From the NCBI RefSeq assembly GCF_003789055.1, contig NZ_ML119084.1, positions 62,001 through 126,000 on the forward strand: a stretch of 64,000 nucleotides of DNA. The letters are read 5' to 3'. How positions within the stretch are numbered: position 1 is the stretch's first letter; every line of letters starts with the position of its first letter. The notes beneath the pieces were generated by a model. That model made no database searches and was not told the origin of the DNA. It saw nothing but the letters and a program-made list of their open reading frames with translations. The stretch comes from Histidinibacterium lentulum. GTDB taxonomy: Bacteria > Pseudomonadota > Alphaproteobacteria > Rhodobacterales > Rhodobacteraceae. Shown here piece after piece: positions 36,700 to 45,823 of this stretch. The translations under genes were made by a program, and so were the position numbers.

Positions 36700-38651
36700 G
36701 GCGTCCCGAGAAGGAACTCGAGCGCGCCAGCCGCATCGTCACCCGCCGCGGGCTGGTGATGGGTGGGCTGCAGCTGGGCCTCGTCGGCGTACTGGGCTGG
36801 CGGATGCAGTCGATGCAGGTGGGCCAGGCGGAGGAATTCCGACTGCTCGCGGAAGAGAACCGCATCAACCTGCGGCTGCTGCCGCCCGACCGCGGCCTGA
36901 TCTTCGACCGCAACGGCGTGAAGCTCGCCGAGAACGCGCAGAACTACCGCATCGTCATCATCCGCGAGGACGCGGGCGACGTGGACGAGACCCTGGCCGC
37001 CCTCGCCCGGCTGATCCCCGTCGATCCCGCGGCGATCGAGCGCGCCAAGGAGGAGATGGCGCGCCGCTCGGCCTTTGCCCCGGTGCCGATCATGGAGCGG
37101 GTGCCGTGGGAGCATGTGGCGCGGGTCACCGTGAACACGCCGTCGCTGCCCGGCATCCATGCCGAGGTGGGGCTTTCCCGGCTCTATCCGCGCGGTCAGG
37201 ACATGGCCCATGTGGTGGGCTATGTCGGCCCGGTGTCGGATTTCGACATGACCCGCGGCTATCTCGCCGAGGATGACGATCCGCTCCTGCGCGAGATCCC
37301 CCGGTTCCAGGTCGGCAAGACCGGCGTCGAGGCCCGGCTCGAGCACACGCTCCGCGGCTCGGCCGGCACCGCCCGCATCGAGATCAACGCCGCCGGGCGC
37401 GTCATGCGCGAGCTGGGCCGGGACGAGGGCGTGCCGGGCCGCGACCTGCAGCTGACCGTCGACAGCGACCTGCAGCGCTACCTCCAGATCCGCCTCGAGG
37501 GCGAAAGCGCCAGCTGCGTGGTGATGGACCTCGAGGACGGCGACATCCGGGCCATCGGCTCGGCGCCGAGCTTCGATCCCAACCTCTTCGTGCGCGGCAT
37601 CTCGGTGGCGGACTGGCGGATGCTGGCCGACGACAAGTACCGCCCGCTCGCCTCGAAGGCGGTTCAGGACGCCTATCCGCCGGGATCGACCTTCAAGATG
37701 ATCACCGCGCTCGCCGCGCTCGAGGCGGGCGAGATCGACAGCGAGGAGACGGTCTACTGCCCGGGCCATCTCGACGTTGCGGACCTGCGGTTCCACTGCT
37801 GGCGCCGGGGCGGGCACGGCAACATGAACCTGCACGACAGCATGACTCAGTCCTGCGACATCTACTATTACGACATCGGCCAGCGCGTCGGCATCGATGC
37901 GATCGGCGCCATGGCGCGCAGGCTGGGCCTCGGCGTGCAGCATGACGTGCCGCTCTCGGCCGTGTCCGACGGCATCGCGCCCGACCGCGAATGGAAGCGT
38001 CGGACCCGGGGCGAGGACTGGCGCATCGGCGACACGGTCAATGCCTCCATCGGGCAGGGCTATGTCCTCGCCTCGCCGCTGCAGCTGGCGGTGATGACGG
38101 CACGGATCGCCACCGGGCTCGAGATCAAGCCCCGGCTCGTGCGCTCCATCGACGGGATCCCGCAGCCCTCGGGCCGCGGCGAGAGCCTCGGGCTCAACGA
38201 GAACCACCTGCGACGCATCCGCGACTCGATGTTCGCCGTGTCCAACCACAGCCGCGGCACGGCCTACGGCAGCCGCATCGACGCCCCCGAAATGCGCATG
38301 TCCGGCAAGACCGGTACCTCCCAGGTGCGCCGGATCACCCCCGAGGAGCGCCGCGCCGGCGTCGTCAGCAACGAGGACCTGCCCTGGGAACGGCGCGATC
38401 ACGCGCTCTTCGTGGGCTATGCCCCCTACGACAACCCGCGCTACGCGATCTCGGTGGTCGTCCAGCACGGCGGCGGAGGATCGGCCGCGGCCGCGCCGAT
38501 CGCGCGCGACATCCTGCTGCAGGCGCTCTACGGCGGCACCCCGCCGCTCGACGCCTACCCCTCGGCCCACCGGGGCCGCATCCAGACCCAGCAGCAGGAG
38601 ATGGAGCAGCGCGCCGCCGCAAGGGCCGCCAGCATGCGGGACCGCGCCTGA
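36696..38651 (+). CDS. mrdA: penicillin-binding protein 2 (elongasome transpeptidase)
   Basis: A 651-residue class B PBP. It has an N-terminal membrane helix (about 22-38), the pedestal domain with LLPPDRGLIFDRNG, and the transpeptidase domain with catalytic Ser331 in YPPGSTFKMI (E. coli PBP2 Ser330). MTQSCDIYYYDIG supplies the SxN-type motif as S-C-D, and SGKTGTSQV (Lys538) is the KTG motif. It cross-links lateral wall peptidoglycan with RodA. A Gln/Arg/Ala-rich tail ends the protein. The start overlaps the mreD stop. Confidence 0.96.
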   Translation: MRRPEKELERASRIVTRRGLVMGGLQLGLVGVLGWRMQSMQVGQAEEFRLLAEENRINLRLLPPDRGLIFDRNGVKLAENAQNYRIVIIREDAGDVDETLAALARLIPVDPAAIERAKEEMARRSAFAPVPIMERVPWEHVARVTVNTPSLPGIHAEVGLSRLYPRGQDMAHVVGYVGPVSDFDMTRGYLAEDDDPLLREIPRFQVGKTGVEARLEHTLRGSAGTARIEINAAGRVMRELGRDEGVPGRDLQLTVDSDLQRYLQIRLEGESASCVVMDLEDGDIRAIGSAPSFDPNLFVRGISVADWRMLADDKYRPLASKAVQDAYPPGSTFKMITALAALEAGEIDSEETVYCPGHLDVADLRFHCWRRGGHGNMNLHDSMTQSCDIYYYDIGQRVGIDAIGAMARRLGLGVQHDVPLSAVSDGIAPDREWKRRTRGEDWRIGDTVNASIGQGYVLASPLQLAVMTARIATGLEIKPRLVRSIDGIPQPSGRGESLGLNENHLRRIRDSMFAVSNHSRGTAYGSRIDAPEMRMSGKTGTSQVRRITPEERRAGVVSNEDLPWERRDHALFVGYAPYDNPRYAISVVVQHGGGGSAAAAPIARDILLQALYGGTPPLDAYPSAHRGRIQTQQQEMEQRAAARAASMRDRA

Positions 38652-39790
38652 TGTCCTATCTCGAGTATCAGGTCAAGTACGTCCCCTCGGGCCTGCGCAA
38701 GGTGCTCTACCTGCACTGGCCGCTGATCCTCCTCGTGACGGCGGTGGCCGCCATCGGCGTGCTGATGCTGACCTCCGTGGCCGGCGGCGACATGTCCCGC
38801 TGGGCGGAGCCGCAGATGGTCCGCTTCGGCCTCGGCTTCACGCTGATGATCGCCGCGGCGATGATCCCGCTCTGGTTCTGGCGCAACATGGCCGGCGTCG
38901 CCTATGCCGTCGCGCTGGTCCTGCTGATCCTCGTCGAGTTCTTCGGCGTCGCGGGCAAGGGCGCGGTGCGCTGGATCGACATCGGCTTCATGCAGCTGCA
39001 ACCCTCCGAGCTGATGAAGATCGCCATCGTGATGGTGCTCGCCGCCTATTACGACTGGTTGCCGCTCGACCGGACCTCGCGCCCGCTCTGGCTCATCCCG
39101 CCGCTGGTGCTGATCCTCGTGCCGGTGGCGCTGGTGCTGCGCCAGCCCGACCTCGGCACCGCGCTGCTGCTGCTGACGGGCGGCGGCGCGATGATGTTCC
39201 TCGCCGGCGTGCACTGGGCCTATTTCGCCACGCTGATCGGCGGCGGCGTGGCCGCGGTCGTCGCCGTCTTCGAGAGCCGCGGCACGCCCTGGCAGCTGCT
39301 GCAGGACTACCAGTACCGCCGCATCGACACCTTCCTGAACCCCGAGAACGATCCGCTCGGCGCGGGCTATCACATCACCCAGGCCAAGATCGCCCTGGGC
39401 TCGGGCGGGGTGACCGGCAAGGGCTTCATGCAGGGCACCCAGTCGCGGCTGAACTTCCTGCCGGAAAAGCACACCGATTTCATCTTCAACACGCTCGCCG
39501 AGGAATTCGGCTTTCTTGGCGGCATCACCCTGCTGATCCTCTACGGGCTCATCATCTTCTTCTGCATCGTCACGGCGCTGCGGCAATCGGCGCGCTTCGC
39601 GCAGCTGATGATCCTCGGCGTGGCGATGACCTTCTTCCTCTACTTCGCCATCAACATGGCGATGGTGATGGGCCTTGCGCCCGTCGTCGGCGTGCCGCTG
39701 CCGCTCGTGAGCTACGGCGGCTCCGCGATGCTCGTTCTGCTCATGGCCTTCGGGCTGGTGCAGTCCGCCCATGTCCACCGCCCGAGGTAA
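38651..39790 (+). CDS. rodA: RodA, SEDS-family peptidoglycan polymerase
   Basis: A 379-residue polytopic SEDS glycosyltransferase with about ten membrane helices. Signature segments are RWIDIGFMQLQPSELMKIAI, VLRQPDLGTALLL, the loop LNFLPEKHTDFIFNTLAEEFGFLG and GVPLPLVSYGGSAMLVLL. The WxxxR-Asp loop typical of SEDS enzymes lies in DYQYRRIDTFLNPENDPLGAGYHI. Its start overlaps the mrdA stop by one base; it pairs with PBP2 as polymerase. Confidence 0.96.
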   Translation: MSYLEYQVKYVPSGLRKVLYLHWPLILLVTAVAAIGVLMLTSVAGGDMSRWAEPQMVRFGLGFTLMIAAAMIPLWFWRNMAGVAYAVALVLLILVEFFGVAGKGAVRWIDIGFMQLQPSELMKIAIVMVLAAYYDWLPLDRTSRPLWLIPPLVLILVPVALVLRQPDLGTALLLLTGGGAMMFLAGVHWAYFATLIGGGVAAVVAVFESRGTPWQLLQDYQYRRIDTFLNPENDPLGAGYHITQAKIALGSGGVTGKGFMQGTQSRLNFLPEKHTDFIFNTLAEEFGFLGGITLLILYGLIIFFCIVTALRQSARFAQLMILGVAMTFFLYFAINMAMVMGLAPVVGVPLPLVSYGGSAMLVLLMAFGLVQSAHVHRPR

Positions 39791-39794
39791 GCCC

Positions 39795-40727
39795 ATGCCC
39801 CGCATCCTCTTCATGGCGGGCCACCGCTGGCCCGACTACGCGACCGTCCTGCCCCGCGCCCTCGAGGAGGCCGGCGTCGCGGCCGAGGTCTCCCCCGACC
39901 TCGCGCCGGACGCGGTGGACTACATCGTCTACGGCCCGGCCGGAGACCCCGCCGCGAGCGATTTCTCGGTCTTCCCGCGCCTTCGCGCGGTGCTCAGCCT
40001 CTGGGCCGGCGTGGAGACCATCGTCGCGAACCCGAGCCTCACCGTGCCGCTGACGCGCATGGTCGATCCGGGCCTGACCGCGGGCATGGTGGAATACGTC
40101 ACCGGCCACGTCCTGCGCCACCACCTCGGGATGGACGCCCATATCGTGAATCCCGAGCACCACTGGGCCAACCGCGCGCCGCCGCTCGCCTCCGAGCGCC
40201 CGGTGGCGGTGCTGGGCCTCGGCGCGCTGGGCGCGGCCTGCGCCACGGCGCTGGTCTCGCTCGGCTTTCCCGTCCGGGGCTGGAGCCGCACCCTGCGCGA
40301 CGTGCCGGGCGTGGCCTGCCACCACGGTCCCGAGGGGCTGGAGGCGGCCCTTGGCGGCGCCCGCATCGCCGTGCTGCTGCTGCCGCTGACACCCGGAACG
40401 GAGAACGTGATGGACGCGCGCCGTCTGGCCCGGCTCGCCCCCGGCGCGGTGCTCCTGAACCCGGGCCGCGGACCCCTCGTGGACGACACCGCCCTGCTCG
40501 CGGCGCTCGACAGCGGAGCGCTCGGCCACGCCACCCTCGACACCTTCCGGACGGAACCCCTGCCGCGGGAGCATCCCTTCTGGTCCCATCCGAAGGTCAC
40601 CGTGACGCCGCACATCGCCTCGGAGACCCGCCCCGCCACCGCCTCCCGCGCCATCGCCGAGAACATCGCCCGCGCCGAGGCCGGCCAGCCGCTCCTCCAC
40701 CTCGTGGACCCCGAGCGGGGGTACTGA
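39795..40727 (+). CDS. D-2-hydroxyacid dehydrogenase (glyoxylate/hydroxypyruvate reductase type)
   Basis: A 310-residue NAD(P)-dependent reductase. The Rossmann motif is VAVLGLGALGAACATAL (about 140-156). The catalytic Arg lies in LNPGRGPLVDD, with the Glu/His in VTPHIASETRP. The N-terminal catalytic half has LWAGVETIVANPSL, as in GhrA-type enzymes. The start at 39795 follows GAGGTAAG overlapping the rodA stop; ATG 39771 would overlap rodA more. Likely cotranscribed with rodA, with no evident functional link. Substrate preference (glyoxylate or hydroxypyruvate) is inference. Confidence 0.9.
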   Translation: MPRILFMAGHRWPDYATVLPRALEEAGVAAEVSPDLAPDAVDYIVYGPAGDPAASDFSVFPRLRAVLSLWAGVETIVANPSLTVPLTRMVDPGLTAGMVEYVTGHVLRHHLGMDAHIVNPEHHWANRAPPLASERPVAVLGLGALGAACATALVSLGFPVRGWSRTLRDVPGVACHHGPEGLEAALGGARIAVLLLPLTPGTENVMDARRLARLAPGAVLLNPGRGPLVDDTALLAALDSGALGHATLDTFRTEPLPREHPFWSHPKVTVTPHIASETRPATASRAIAENIARAEAGQPLLHLVDPERGY

Positions 40728-40742
40728 GACCGCGCCCGGGCT

Positions 40743-41669
40743 TCAGCCCCAGGGAGCGGCGCCGCCCGGCAGGTCCTGACCGAAGACATTCTCTCGGTGC
40801 CATCTGAGGTTGTCCGGATGGGGTCTGTCCCGGGCGTCCCTTGGCATCAGGAGCCTGCCGTCCGGCGGAAGGAGCCGGTCCACGACATCGCCAAGGACCT
40901 TGTTGCGCGAAACAAGAATCGTTTGATGGTCCTCCGCGATCGAGACAAGGCCGCGGTCGAACATCCAGTGCAGGGTACCGGAGAGCGCGAGGCCATTCCG
41001 GACCGAGTCGCTGCCGCCATGTGCCACAGGTCTTATATGCGCGGCCTGCACCTCCGGGCGACCTCCGCCGTTCCGCAACTGCAGGCCGGACATGGCGCAG
41101 CGGTAGCCATAGGCCTCACGGACCCGCCTCCGGAATGCGACGTCCCGGTACGCTCTGCGGGTCAGACGCTCGAGGACAGGCCGGTCGAAGACTTCGACCC
41201 GCTCAGAGAGATCGGGCGCTGCGCGATCATAGCGGCTGGCCTCCTGGGCCTCTAGGTCCGCCGGCAGGCCGAGGTTCACTATGCGCGCAAAATCCGCCTC
41301 CGGCAGCCGGCGCACGGCGAGTTGGACAGCGCCGCCCGACCTCGGGGACCCGTCCGCCCCGGCCAAGGCGGTCTCGAGCGGTCTGCCGTCGATGAGCCGA
41401 GGGACATCGCGATCGAAGCGCAGGAAGCTGCCGTGTGCGATCCTGGCAAGGTAGCGTCCCTCGACACCGGGCTTGGGCGTGACCTCAGCGATCCGCGCCA
41501 CGGCGAAGTAACCGCGTGGACCGGCCTTGACCGGCTCGTAGTAGACGATCCAGTCCCCGATCCCTTCCTCGATGGCCTTCAGGTAGGTGCGGGGAAAGTC
41601 GTAGACCACATCAGGTTCGTCCTCGTAGATCGAGTCCGTCTTGTGCAGAAGAACGAGTTTCACCATCAC
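40743..41669 (-). CDS. HNH endonuclease with possible PUA/EVE-like N-terminal domain
   Basis: A 308-residue protein. The C-terminal HNH nuclease (about 190-255) has YRCAMSGLQLRNGGGRPEVQAAHIRPVAHGGSD shared over two halves, then RNGLALSGTLHWMFDRGLVSI; His, Asn and His metal/catalytic positions are visible in AAHIRP, RNGLAL and LHWMFD. The N-terminal about 120 residues (DWIVYYEPVKAGPRGYFAVARIAEV) look like a beta-barrel of the PUA/EVE sort that may read modified bases. This suggests a modification-dependent restriction enzyme, but that is inference. No methylase or partner gene adjoins it. Convergent with the dehydrogenase, 15 bp apart. Confidence 0.75.
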   Translation of the reverse strand: MMVKLVLLHKTDSIYEDEPDVVYDFPRTYLKAIEEGIGDWIVYYEPVKAGPRGYFAVARIAEVTPKPGVEGRYLARIAHGSFLRFDRDVPRLIDGRPLETALAGADGSPRSGGAVQLAVRRLPEADFARIVNLGLPADLEAQEASRYDRAAPDLSERVEVFDRPVLERLTRRAYRDVAFRRRVREAYGYRCAMSGLQLRNGGGRPEVQAAHIRPVAHGGSDSVRNGLALSGTLHWMFDRGLVSIAEDHQTILVSRNKVLGDVVDRLLPPDGRLLMPRDARDRPHPDNLRWHRENVFGQDLPGGAAPWG

Positions 41670-41721
41670 GCCATGGAAGTCTCAGGCCGTCCGAAAGGCA
41701 AGACCGACCCTCTCCCCGCAG

Positions 41722-41793
41722 GCCCCGCCCCCGCATTTTCTGGCCTGAAATATCCCGGGGGGCCGGCCGCAGGCCGGCGGGGGCAGCGCCCCC
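41722..41793. repeat. GC-rich repeat element, copy 2 (single arm)
   Basis: Carries the exact 20-nt arm TTTTCTGGCCTGAAATATCC (41736-41755) of copy 1, followed by G-rich sequence and small inverted repeats GCCGGCC-GCA-GGCCGGC (41762-41778) and GGGGGC-AGC-GCCCCC-like at about 41779-41793. It lies between the HNH gene and the end of the SseB gene on the same strand. Confidence 0.75.
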
Positions 41794-41800
41794 TCCGCGT

Positions 41801-42577
41801 TCAGCGCAGGCGCGGCGGACGGTCGGGGTCGCTGCCGGGGGCGAGCGGGATCAGCCCCTCCTCGCGCTCGGGCAGGTCGATCCGGAGCCCGTGGCGGGCG
41901 AGGGCGGCGGCCACCGGCGAGGCCGCCGCGAAGAAGGCCACGTCGAGGGCACCTGCCTCGATCCCCGAGAACACGAGCGCCTCCCGCACCGCCCCGGCCA
42001 GCGCCGCCTCGGCCCCCGGCCGGGCATCGACGAAGGCGAGAAGCGAGCCACGGCTGCCGTCCGCATAATGCGCGGTCACCAGCCAGGCGGTCCGGGCAAG
42101 ACCCGCCGCGCCGCGCAGCTTGGCGTCGAGCCCCTCGAGGAGCGCGGGCGGCAGCGGCCCGGGCGGGCGCACCTCCCCGATCCGCGCCTCGGCCTCGGCG
42201 GGACCCTCGCCCAGGGTCGCGGCGAGCCAGGCCACGGCCTCGGGCGGCAGCAGCATGGACGAGGGCGCGACCTCGAGGTTGAGCCCGAGGCCCAGCCCCT
42301 CGCCCGCCAGCAGACCCGCCAGCGCCCGGCCCGAAAGCGTGGCAGAGGCGCTGATCTCCCCGGTGAAATCCGTCAGCCGTTCGGGCAGGTCGAAGGCGAG
42401 CACATAGCCCGCCCCCTCCACCTCGAAGACGCGGGGCGCCACGCGATCCCCCTCCGCCTCGCGTTCGAGCAGCACGGTCAGTTCGGCATCGGCCACCCGC
42501 TCGTAGAAGCGCAGGCGCGCGGCATCGTCCCCGGGGGTGGCCTCCATGGCGGCGTGGGCCTCGTCGAGCGCGGTCAT
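41801..42577 (-). CDS. SseB-family protein
   Basis: A 258-residue protein starting MTALDEAHAAMEATPGDDAA. The N-terminal half follows the SseB pattern: RLRFYERVADAELTVLLE, VFEVEGAGYVLAFDLPERLTDF and LAGLLAGEGLGLGLNLEVAPSSMLLPPE. The C-terminal half has LVTAHYADGSRGSLLAFVDA. SseB proteins are of unclear function (enhanced serine sensitivity). Its start overlaps the uracil-DNA glycosylase stop by 4 nt, so they form an operon; the gene ends beside the GC-rich repeat. Confidence 0.8.
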   Translation of the reverse strand: MTALDEAHAAMEATPGDDAARLRFYERVADAELTVLLEREAEGDRVAPRVFEVEGAGYVLAFDLPERLTDFTGEISASATLSGRALAGLLAGEGLGLGLNLEVAPSSMLLPPEAVAWLAATLGEGPAEAEARIGEVRPPGPLPPALLEGLDAKLRGAAGLARTAWLVTAHYADGSRGSLLAFVDARPGAEAALAGAVREALVFSGIEAGALDVAFFAAASPVAAALARHGLRIDLPEREEGLIPLAPGSDPDRPPRLR

Positions 42578-43167
42578 TCCAGAACCTCCCGGACCCTCGT
42601 CCGGAGCGCGGGCACCAGCTCCGCCTCGAACCAGGGATTGCGTCTGAGCCAGGCGGTATTGCGCCACGAGGGATGGGGCAAGGGAAAGACCCCGGGCGCA
42701 TGGTCGCGCCAGCCGGCCACGGTCTGCGTGACCCCCGCCCGGGTCGCCAGGTGCCAGCGGTGGGCATGCCCGCCCACCAGCACCTTCAGGCGCACGGAGG
42801 ACAGCGCCGCCATGACCGCGCCATGCCAGGTCTCGGCGCAGATCCGCGGCGGCGGCAGGTCGGAGCCTCTGGCGTCATAGCCCGGGAAACAGAAGGCCAT
42901 GGGCACCACGGCCACCCGGCCCGTGTCCCAGAAGGTCGCCTCGTCCATCCCCAGCCAGTCCCGCAGGCGCGCGCCCGAGGCGTCGTCGAAGGGCCGGCCC
43001 GAACGGTGCACCCGCAGGCCCGGCGCCTGGCCAGCGATCAGCACCCGCGCGCCGGGACGGAACCAAGGCACCGGGCGCGGCGCATGGCGCGTTGCGGTCG
43101 CCGCAAAGCGGTCCGCGCAGAGCCGGCAGGCCGCGATCCGGTCGGTCAGGGGAATGTCGTCGGCCAT
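42574..43167 (-). CDS. uracil-DNA glycosylase family protein
   Basis: A 197-residue protein starting MADDIPLTDRIAACRLC. It has the UDG-fold motifs VLIAGQAPGLRVHRSGRPF (motif 1) and LPHPSWRNTAWLRRNPWF (C-terminal motif with His), with VVPMAFCFPGYDARGSDLPPP between. A CxxC pair lies near the N-terminus; whether it binds metal or an Fe-S cluster is unclear, as only one CxxC is seen. It probably removes deaminated or damaged bases. The frame is open far upstream, but homology-like sequence begins here. Confidence 0.85.
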   Translation of the reverse strand: MADDIPLTDRIAACRLCADRFAATATRHAPRPVPWFRPGARVLIAGQAPGLRVHRSGRPFDDASGARLRDWLGMDEATFWDTGRVAVVPMAFCFPGYDARGSDLPPPRICAETWHGAVMAALSSVRLKVLVGGHAHRWHLATRAGVTQTVAGWRDHAPGVFPLPHPSWRNTAWLRRNPWFEAELVPALRTRVREVLE

Positions 43168-43202
43168 CGGGTGCCCGAATCTCCGCGACTGGTCGCGCGC
43201 CC

Positions 43203-43796
43203 TCAATGGGGCAGGGCATCCGCGCCGTACTTCAGGATGACCGGCACCACGAGCTCCTCCTCGTCGGTCAGGTGCCGCTCGAGAAAGCCCGAGAGCCGGC
43301 CGACCCGACCATGGAACGCCCCCGCCGCGTCGCGCACGGGCTTGCCCGCAGCGAGCGCCTTCAGCGCGCCGTTGGCATCCTCCACGAAGGCGTTGAGATG
43401 CCCGTCGATCGCGTGGTGGTCGAGGTCCAGAATGTCGAAGCCCCGCGCCACACGGGAGTCCTGCCGCTGCAGGACCGGAAAATAATGCGTGTCCTCGATG
43501 GTGTGATGGCCGTGCAGCTCGTTCACGAACATGCCGCCGAACCGGCCCAGCCGCTGGCCCCAGGCCTGGGGCGCCATCCTGCCGTCGATCAGCGCCTCGG
43601 CATCCTCGCGCAGCATCTCGGTAAGCTTGCGGAACATCATGTGCCGCTCGAGCCAGAACTGCACCATGCCCTGGAAGTTGGCGTGCGCCGCCCAGCCCTC
43701 GCGCGGGTAGTCCGCGAGGAGCACGCGCAAGGGTTCGGGCAGGCCGTCGCGGGTCTCGAGAGGCCAGTCGGCCGGAAGGGTGTCGAATGTCGCCAT
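43203..43796 (-). CDS. hemerythrin-like protein
   Basis: A 197-residue four-helix protein starting MATFDTLPADWPL. Candidate metal ligands are the His/Glu residues in ELHGHHTIEDTHYFPVLQ, ILDLDHHAIDGHLNAF and LERHLTDEEELVVPVILKYG, the pattern of HHE/hemerythrin-like di-iron domains. A role in O2, NO or iron handling is typical of the family but not shown. 35 bp upstream of the UDG-family gene on the same strand, and divergent from oppA. Confidence 0.85.
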   Translation of the reverse strand: MATFDTLPADWPLETRDGLPEPLRVLLADYPREGWAAHANFQGMVQFWLERHMMFRKLTEMLREDAEALIDGRMAPQAWGQRLGRFGGMFVNELHGHHTIEDTHYFPVLQRQDSRVARGFDILDLDHHAIDGHLNAFVEDANGALKALAAGKPVRDAAGAFHGRVGRLSGFLERHLTDEEELVVPVILKYGADALPH

Positions 43797-44095
43797 GCCG
43801 CGCATCTAGCCTGCCGCGCGGCCCTTCGCCAGCGCGCCGGTGCAGGGCTTCGGCGCGCGCCCGCGCAGGTTCTGCGCGTGCGACATCTCCTTGCGCGGAC
43901 CCTGCCGTGCGCGCAGCAAACAGTCGCGAATCGGCCTCCTGACGCAGTGTCGCCGGGTCACGGCATCGTCGGGCTTGCACTTTGCAGACGCCTTCCAGAC
44001 ACTTTCGCGCATTCACGGCGCGCGCCCCGCGCCAGCGTCCCCGGCTTGCCGGGCCGCCCCGCCGGGCGCGGCCACCGATACAGGGAGAACACATC
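43797..44095. other. divergent gap between the hemerythrin-like gene and oppA
   Basis: About 300 nt without a supported gene. A 68-codon minus-strand frame here lacks a spaced ribosome binding site and recognisable sequence. The oppA promoter must lie here; TTGCAC at about 43975 is a possible -35 but no good -10 follows. Confidence 0.4.
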
Positions 44096-45739
44096 ATGAA
44101 GATGACGACGCTGCTCAAGGCCTCCACGGCCGCGCTCCTCGTCACCGCCGGCGGCGCCGCCCTCGCGCAGGACGCGATGACCGGCCCGAACGGAGAGGCG
44201 CTGGCCGAGGAACAGGTCTTCGTCTACCGCGTCCTCGACGAGCATTCCTCGGTCGATCCGGGAATCGTGGAAGACGTCTCGGGCTCCGAGATCGTGCGCG
44301 ACCTCTTCGAGGGCCTCTACAACGATTCGAAGACCGGCGAGACGCTGGAGCCGGGCGTCGCGCTCAGCCACACCGTTTCCGACGACGGCCTCGTCTACAC
44401 CTTCACCCTGCGCGAGGACGCCATGTGGTCCGACGGCACGCCGGTCACCGCCGGCGATTTCGTCTTCGCCTGGCGCCGCGCCGCCTCGCCCGAACTCGCC
44501 TCGCCCTACGCCTGGTACATGGAGCTGATGGCGCTCGAGAACGTGGCCGAGGTGATCGCGGGCGACATGCCGCTCGACGCGCTCGGCGTGACCGCCGTCG
44601 ACGACCGCACTCTCGAGGTGCGCCTGACCGAGCCGCTGCCCTACTTCCCGCAGATGCTGACCCACGCCACCACCTTCCCGGTGCCCCAGGCGGTGGTCGA
44701 GGAGCACGGCGACGCCTGGACCCGGCCCGGGAACATCGTCTCGAACGGCGCCTACATCCTCGAGGAGCATATCCCGCAGGAGCGCAGCGTGCGCGTGAAG
44801 AACGACATGTACTGGGATGCCGAAAACACCATCGTCGAGCGCGTCACCGCCCTCGTCATCAACGACGAGAACCAGGCGCTGACCCGGTTCCTCGCCGGCG
44901 AGCTGGACCGGACCGAGGTGCCGGCAGGCCAGTTCCCGCGCCTTTCCGAGGAATACCCCGAGCAGACGATCAGCTTCCCGCGGCTCTGCAACTACTACTA
45001 CACGTTCAACCTGCGCGAGGACGGTCCCGAGGCCTTCAAGGACGTCCGCGTCCGCCAGGCCCTCGCTCTCGCCGTCGACCGCCAGGTGATCACCGAGAAC
45101 GTGCTCGCGGGCGGCCAGCCCGAAGCCTATACCTTCACCCCCGCCGCGACCGCGAATTTCGAGGTCCCCGAGGTCGAGATGGCCTCGATGACCCAGGAAG
45201 AGCGCAACGCCCGCGCGCAGGAGCTGATGGCAGAGGCCGGTTACGGCCCCGACAACCCGCTGCAGTTCGAGATGGTCTACAACACCTCCGACGCGCACCG
45301 CTCCATCGCCGTGGCGATGAGCCAGATGTGGGCCCAGACGCTGGGCGTCGAGGCGACGCTGGCGAACCAGGAGTGGCAGACCTTCCTCGACGCCCGCAAC
45401 AGCGGCGATTTCGAGCTGGCGCGCGGCGCTTGGTGCGGCGACTACAACGAGGCCTCCACCTTCCTCGACCTTCTCGACACGGGCTCGGGCTACAACGACG
45501 CGAAATACTCCAACCCCGAGGTCGACGACCTGCTCCAGCAGGCCAAGACCGCCGAGGACCCGAATCCGCTCTACACGCGGATCGAGGAGATCATCGCCGA
45601 GGACATGCCGGTGATCCCGATCTACTTCTACGCCGGGAACTACATGATGGACGATCAGCTGATCCCGTCCTGGCCGGTGGAGAACGTGCAGCAGAACTGG
45701 TACTCGAAGGACCTCTATTTCGTCGCCGAAGGCGAATAA
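44096..45739 (+). CDS. oppA: oligopeptide ABC transporter substrate-binding protein
   Basis: A 547-residue periplasmic binding protein (SBP family 5). It has a Sec signal (about 1-23, cleavage after AALA). The mature part contains [10 protein letters not shown]-like [17 protein letters not shown], the [27 protein letters not shown] signature, and the C-terminal [18 protein letters not shown]. The start follows AGGGAG. A 12-bp perfect hairpin separates it from oppB, which fits its need for excess over the permease. Confidence 0.95.
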   Translation: MKMTTLLKASTAALLVTAGGAALAQDAMTGPNGEALAEEQVFVYRVLDEHSSVDPGIVEDVSGSEIVRDLFEGLYNDSKTGETLEPGVALSHTVSDDGLVYTFTLREDAMWSDGTPVTAGDFVFAWRRAASPELASPYAWYMELMALENVAEVIAGDMPLDALGVTAVDDRTLEVRLTEPLPYFPQMLTHATTFPVPQAVVEEHGDAWTRPGNIVSNGAYILEEHIPQERSVRVKNDMYWDAENTIVERVTALVINDENQALTRFLAGELDRTEVPAGQFPRLSEEYPEQTISFPRLCNYYYTFNLREDGPEAFKDVRVRQALALAVDRQVITENVLAGGQPEAYTFTPAATANFEVPEVEMASMTQEERNARAQELMAEAGYGPDNPLQFEMVYNTSDAHRSIAVAMSQMWAQTLGVEATLANQEWQTFLDARNSGDFELARGAWCGDYNEASTFLDLLDTGSGYNDAKYSNPEVDDLLQQAKTAEDPNPLYTRIEEIIAEDMPVIPIYFYAGNYMMDDQLIPSWPVENVQQNWYSKDLYFVAEGE

Positions 45740-45757
45740 CGGCCCTTTCGCCCGCTC

Positions 45758-45790
45758 GCCCGCGCCCCCTGCGATCCGGGGGGCGCGGGC
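45758..45790 (+). repeat. strong hairpin between oppA and oppB
   Basis: Perfect 12-bp stem GCCCGCGCCCCC (45758-45769) / GGGGGCGCGGGC (45779-45790), 9-nt loop, followed by ACGTCTTTTC. It could protect the oppA mRNA end or act as a partial terminator. Confidence 0.7.
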
Positions 45791-45823
45791 ACGTCTTTTC
45801 AGAGTGCCCGCCGGGAGACCCCG

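Noticed and set aside
43806-44012. 68-codon minus-strand ORF between the hemerythrin-like gene and oppA
   Set aside because: No homology was recognised, there is no spaced ribosome binding site, and it occupies the region needed for the oppA promoter.
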